A stretch of DNA of 64,000 nt. Source: Alphaproteobacteria bacterium. Lineage in GTDB: Bacteria; Pseudomonadota; Alphaproteobacteria; JAVJVX01. The first letter of the stretch is position 1; every line of letters begins with the position of its first letter. Below, piece by piece: positions 63,390 through 64,000 of this stretch. Location: positions 740,039-804,038 of the forward strand of contig JAVJVX010000005.1 in assembly GCA_040220875.1 (NCBI GenBank). The letters are read 5' to 3'. Under the pieces are notes generated by a model. The model was not told where the DNA came from. It ran no database searches and saw nothing but the letters and a program-made list of their open reading frames with translations. Made by a program: the position numbers and the translations under genes.

Positions 63390-64000
63390 ATGACCAAGGC
63401 AATTCGCATTCACGAATACGGCGGGCCCGACGTCCTTCGATACGAGGATGTCGAAATCGGCGCGCCTGGCCCGGGCGAGGTGCGGCTGACGCAAGAGGCC
63501 ATCGGCGTCAACTTCATCGACATCTATCACCGCACCGGGCTTTATGCGCTCGACAGCTTCCCGGCCGTCCTCGGCATGGAGGGGGCGGGCACCATCGAGG
63601 CGGTGGGCGAGGGTGTCTCCCACCTCACCCCCGGTGACCGCGTGGCCTATGCCTCGCGCCCGTCGGGCGCTTATGCCGAGGCCCGAATGATGCCCGCCGA
63701 TCGCCCCGTCAAACTGCCCGATGGCATCACCGCGCGCCAGGGCGCCGCGATGATGCTGCAGGGGCTGACGGTGCAGATGCTGTTGCGCCAGGTCTACCGG
63801 GTCAAAGAGGGCGACGTGATTTTGTTTCATGCCGCGGCCGGCGGCGTCGGCACCATCGCCTGCCAATGGGCGAAGCATCTGGGGGCGACGGTGATCGGCA
63901 CGGTGGGCAGTCCCGAGAAGGCGGAGATCGCCCGCGCCCATGGCTGCGATCACCCGATCCTGTACCGCGACGAGGATTTCGTCGCCCGGGTGCGCGAGAT
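63390..64000 (+). CDS. quinone oxidoreductase (zinc-free MDR), partial (C-terminus off the window)
   Basis: I read about 203 residues of this frame before the right edge. It starts at ATG 63390 with TKAIRIHEYGGPDVLRYEDV. GVNFIDIYHRTGLY, the VLGMEGAGTIEAVG segment and the NADPH-binding AAAGGVGTIACQWAKHLGATV follow. It lacks the zinc cysteines, as in QorA-type NADPH:quinone reductases. It follows the hydrolase by 21 bases. Confidence 0.9.
   Translation, partial: MTKAIRIHEYGGPDVLRYEDVEIGAPGPGEVRLTQEAIGVNFIDIYHRTGLYALDSFPAVLGMEGAGTIEAVGEGVSHLTPGDRVAYASRPSGAYAEARMMPADRPVKLPDGITARQGAAMMLQGLTVQMLLRQVYRVKEGDVILFHAAAGGVGTIACQWAKHLGATVIGTVGSPEKAEIARAHGCDHPILYRDEDFVARVRE

Overview
The window looks like a chromosomal core-genome segment of a high-GC alphaproteobacterium (GC roughly two-thirds by eye). 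The taxonomic clues are gene orders and families typical of that class. They include a hemC-hemD-mitofilin-like-hemY cluster divergent from tsaD-gpsA, a 1620-residue NAD-dependent glutamate dehydrogenase, an SDHAF4/DUF1674 protein, and the run DUF3576-leuS-lptE-holA facing parB-parA-rsmG-mnmG-mnmE. The soluble double-PAS chemoreceptor and the overall layout resemble Rhodospirillales-type genomes, but that finer placement is inference. I see no phage, insertion sequence, CRISPR array or plasmid backbone. There is one tRNA gene, for glycine with anticodon GCC.

Layout, left half. Positions 1-4008 (minus) hold heme synthesis genes, with hemY cut by the window edge. Positions 4112-7054 (plus) hold tsaD, gpsA, an EVE-domain protein and a small Rieske protein. 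A soluble chemoreceptor (minus), acetyl-CoA synthetase (plus), a secreted SNase-fold protein and a small SDH assembly factor follow. Positions 12023-22800 form a plus-strand block: rsmB, rpe, a heparinase II/III-like protein, four envelope-glycan genes (ligase-like, WecA-type transferase, SDR epimerase, CapD-type dehydratase) and purH. The minus strand then carries the giant glutamate dehydrogenase with a UMF1-family transporter downstream, and the tRNA. Positions 29437-31736 (plus) encode CnoX-like, Lon-N-like, Trm112-like and DUF971 proteins.

Layout, right half. A UbiH-family hydroxylase (minus) and amtB (plus, with a clear terminator) come first. A minus-strand pair follows: a carbazole-dioxygenase-like Rieske oxygenase and an alpha/beta hydrolase. 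Next are ftsK-lolA, a structured non-coding gap, xthA, an orphan OmpR-type regulator, an outer-membrane beta-barrel protein, ribA, a conserved hypothetical, an L,D-transpeptidase, yggS and a ThiE-like protein. Positions 48415-53120 are DUF3576-leuS-lptE-holA. Positions 53146-59848 (minus) are the chromosome segregation and tRNA-modification block, with two perfect parS sites. This places the window near the replication origin, although no cluster of DnaA boxes was seen. The last 4 kb (plus) hold a DUF255 thioredoxin-domain protein, ogt, a dienelactone-hydrolase-like gene and a quinone oxidoreductase cut by the edge.

No clearly novel multi-gene system is visible. The best leads are: the hairpin-dense non-coding stretch between lolA and xthA; the orphan oxygenase/hydrolase pair; the glycan module next to purH; the in-frame short tandem repeats inside several housekeeping genes; and the conserved hypothetical next to ribA. 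Many very long antisense reading frames exist because of the GC content, and they were rejected.
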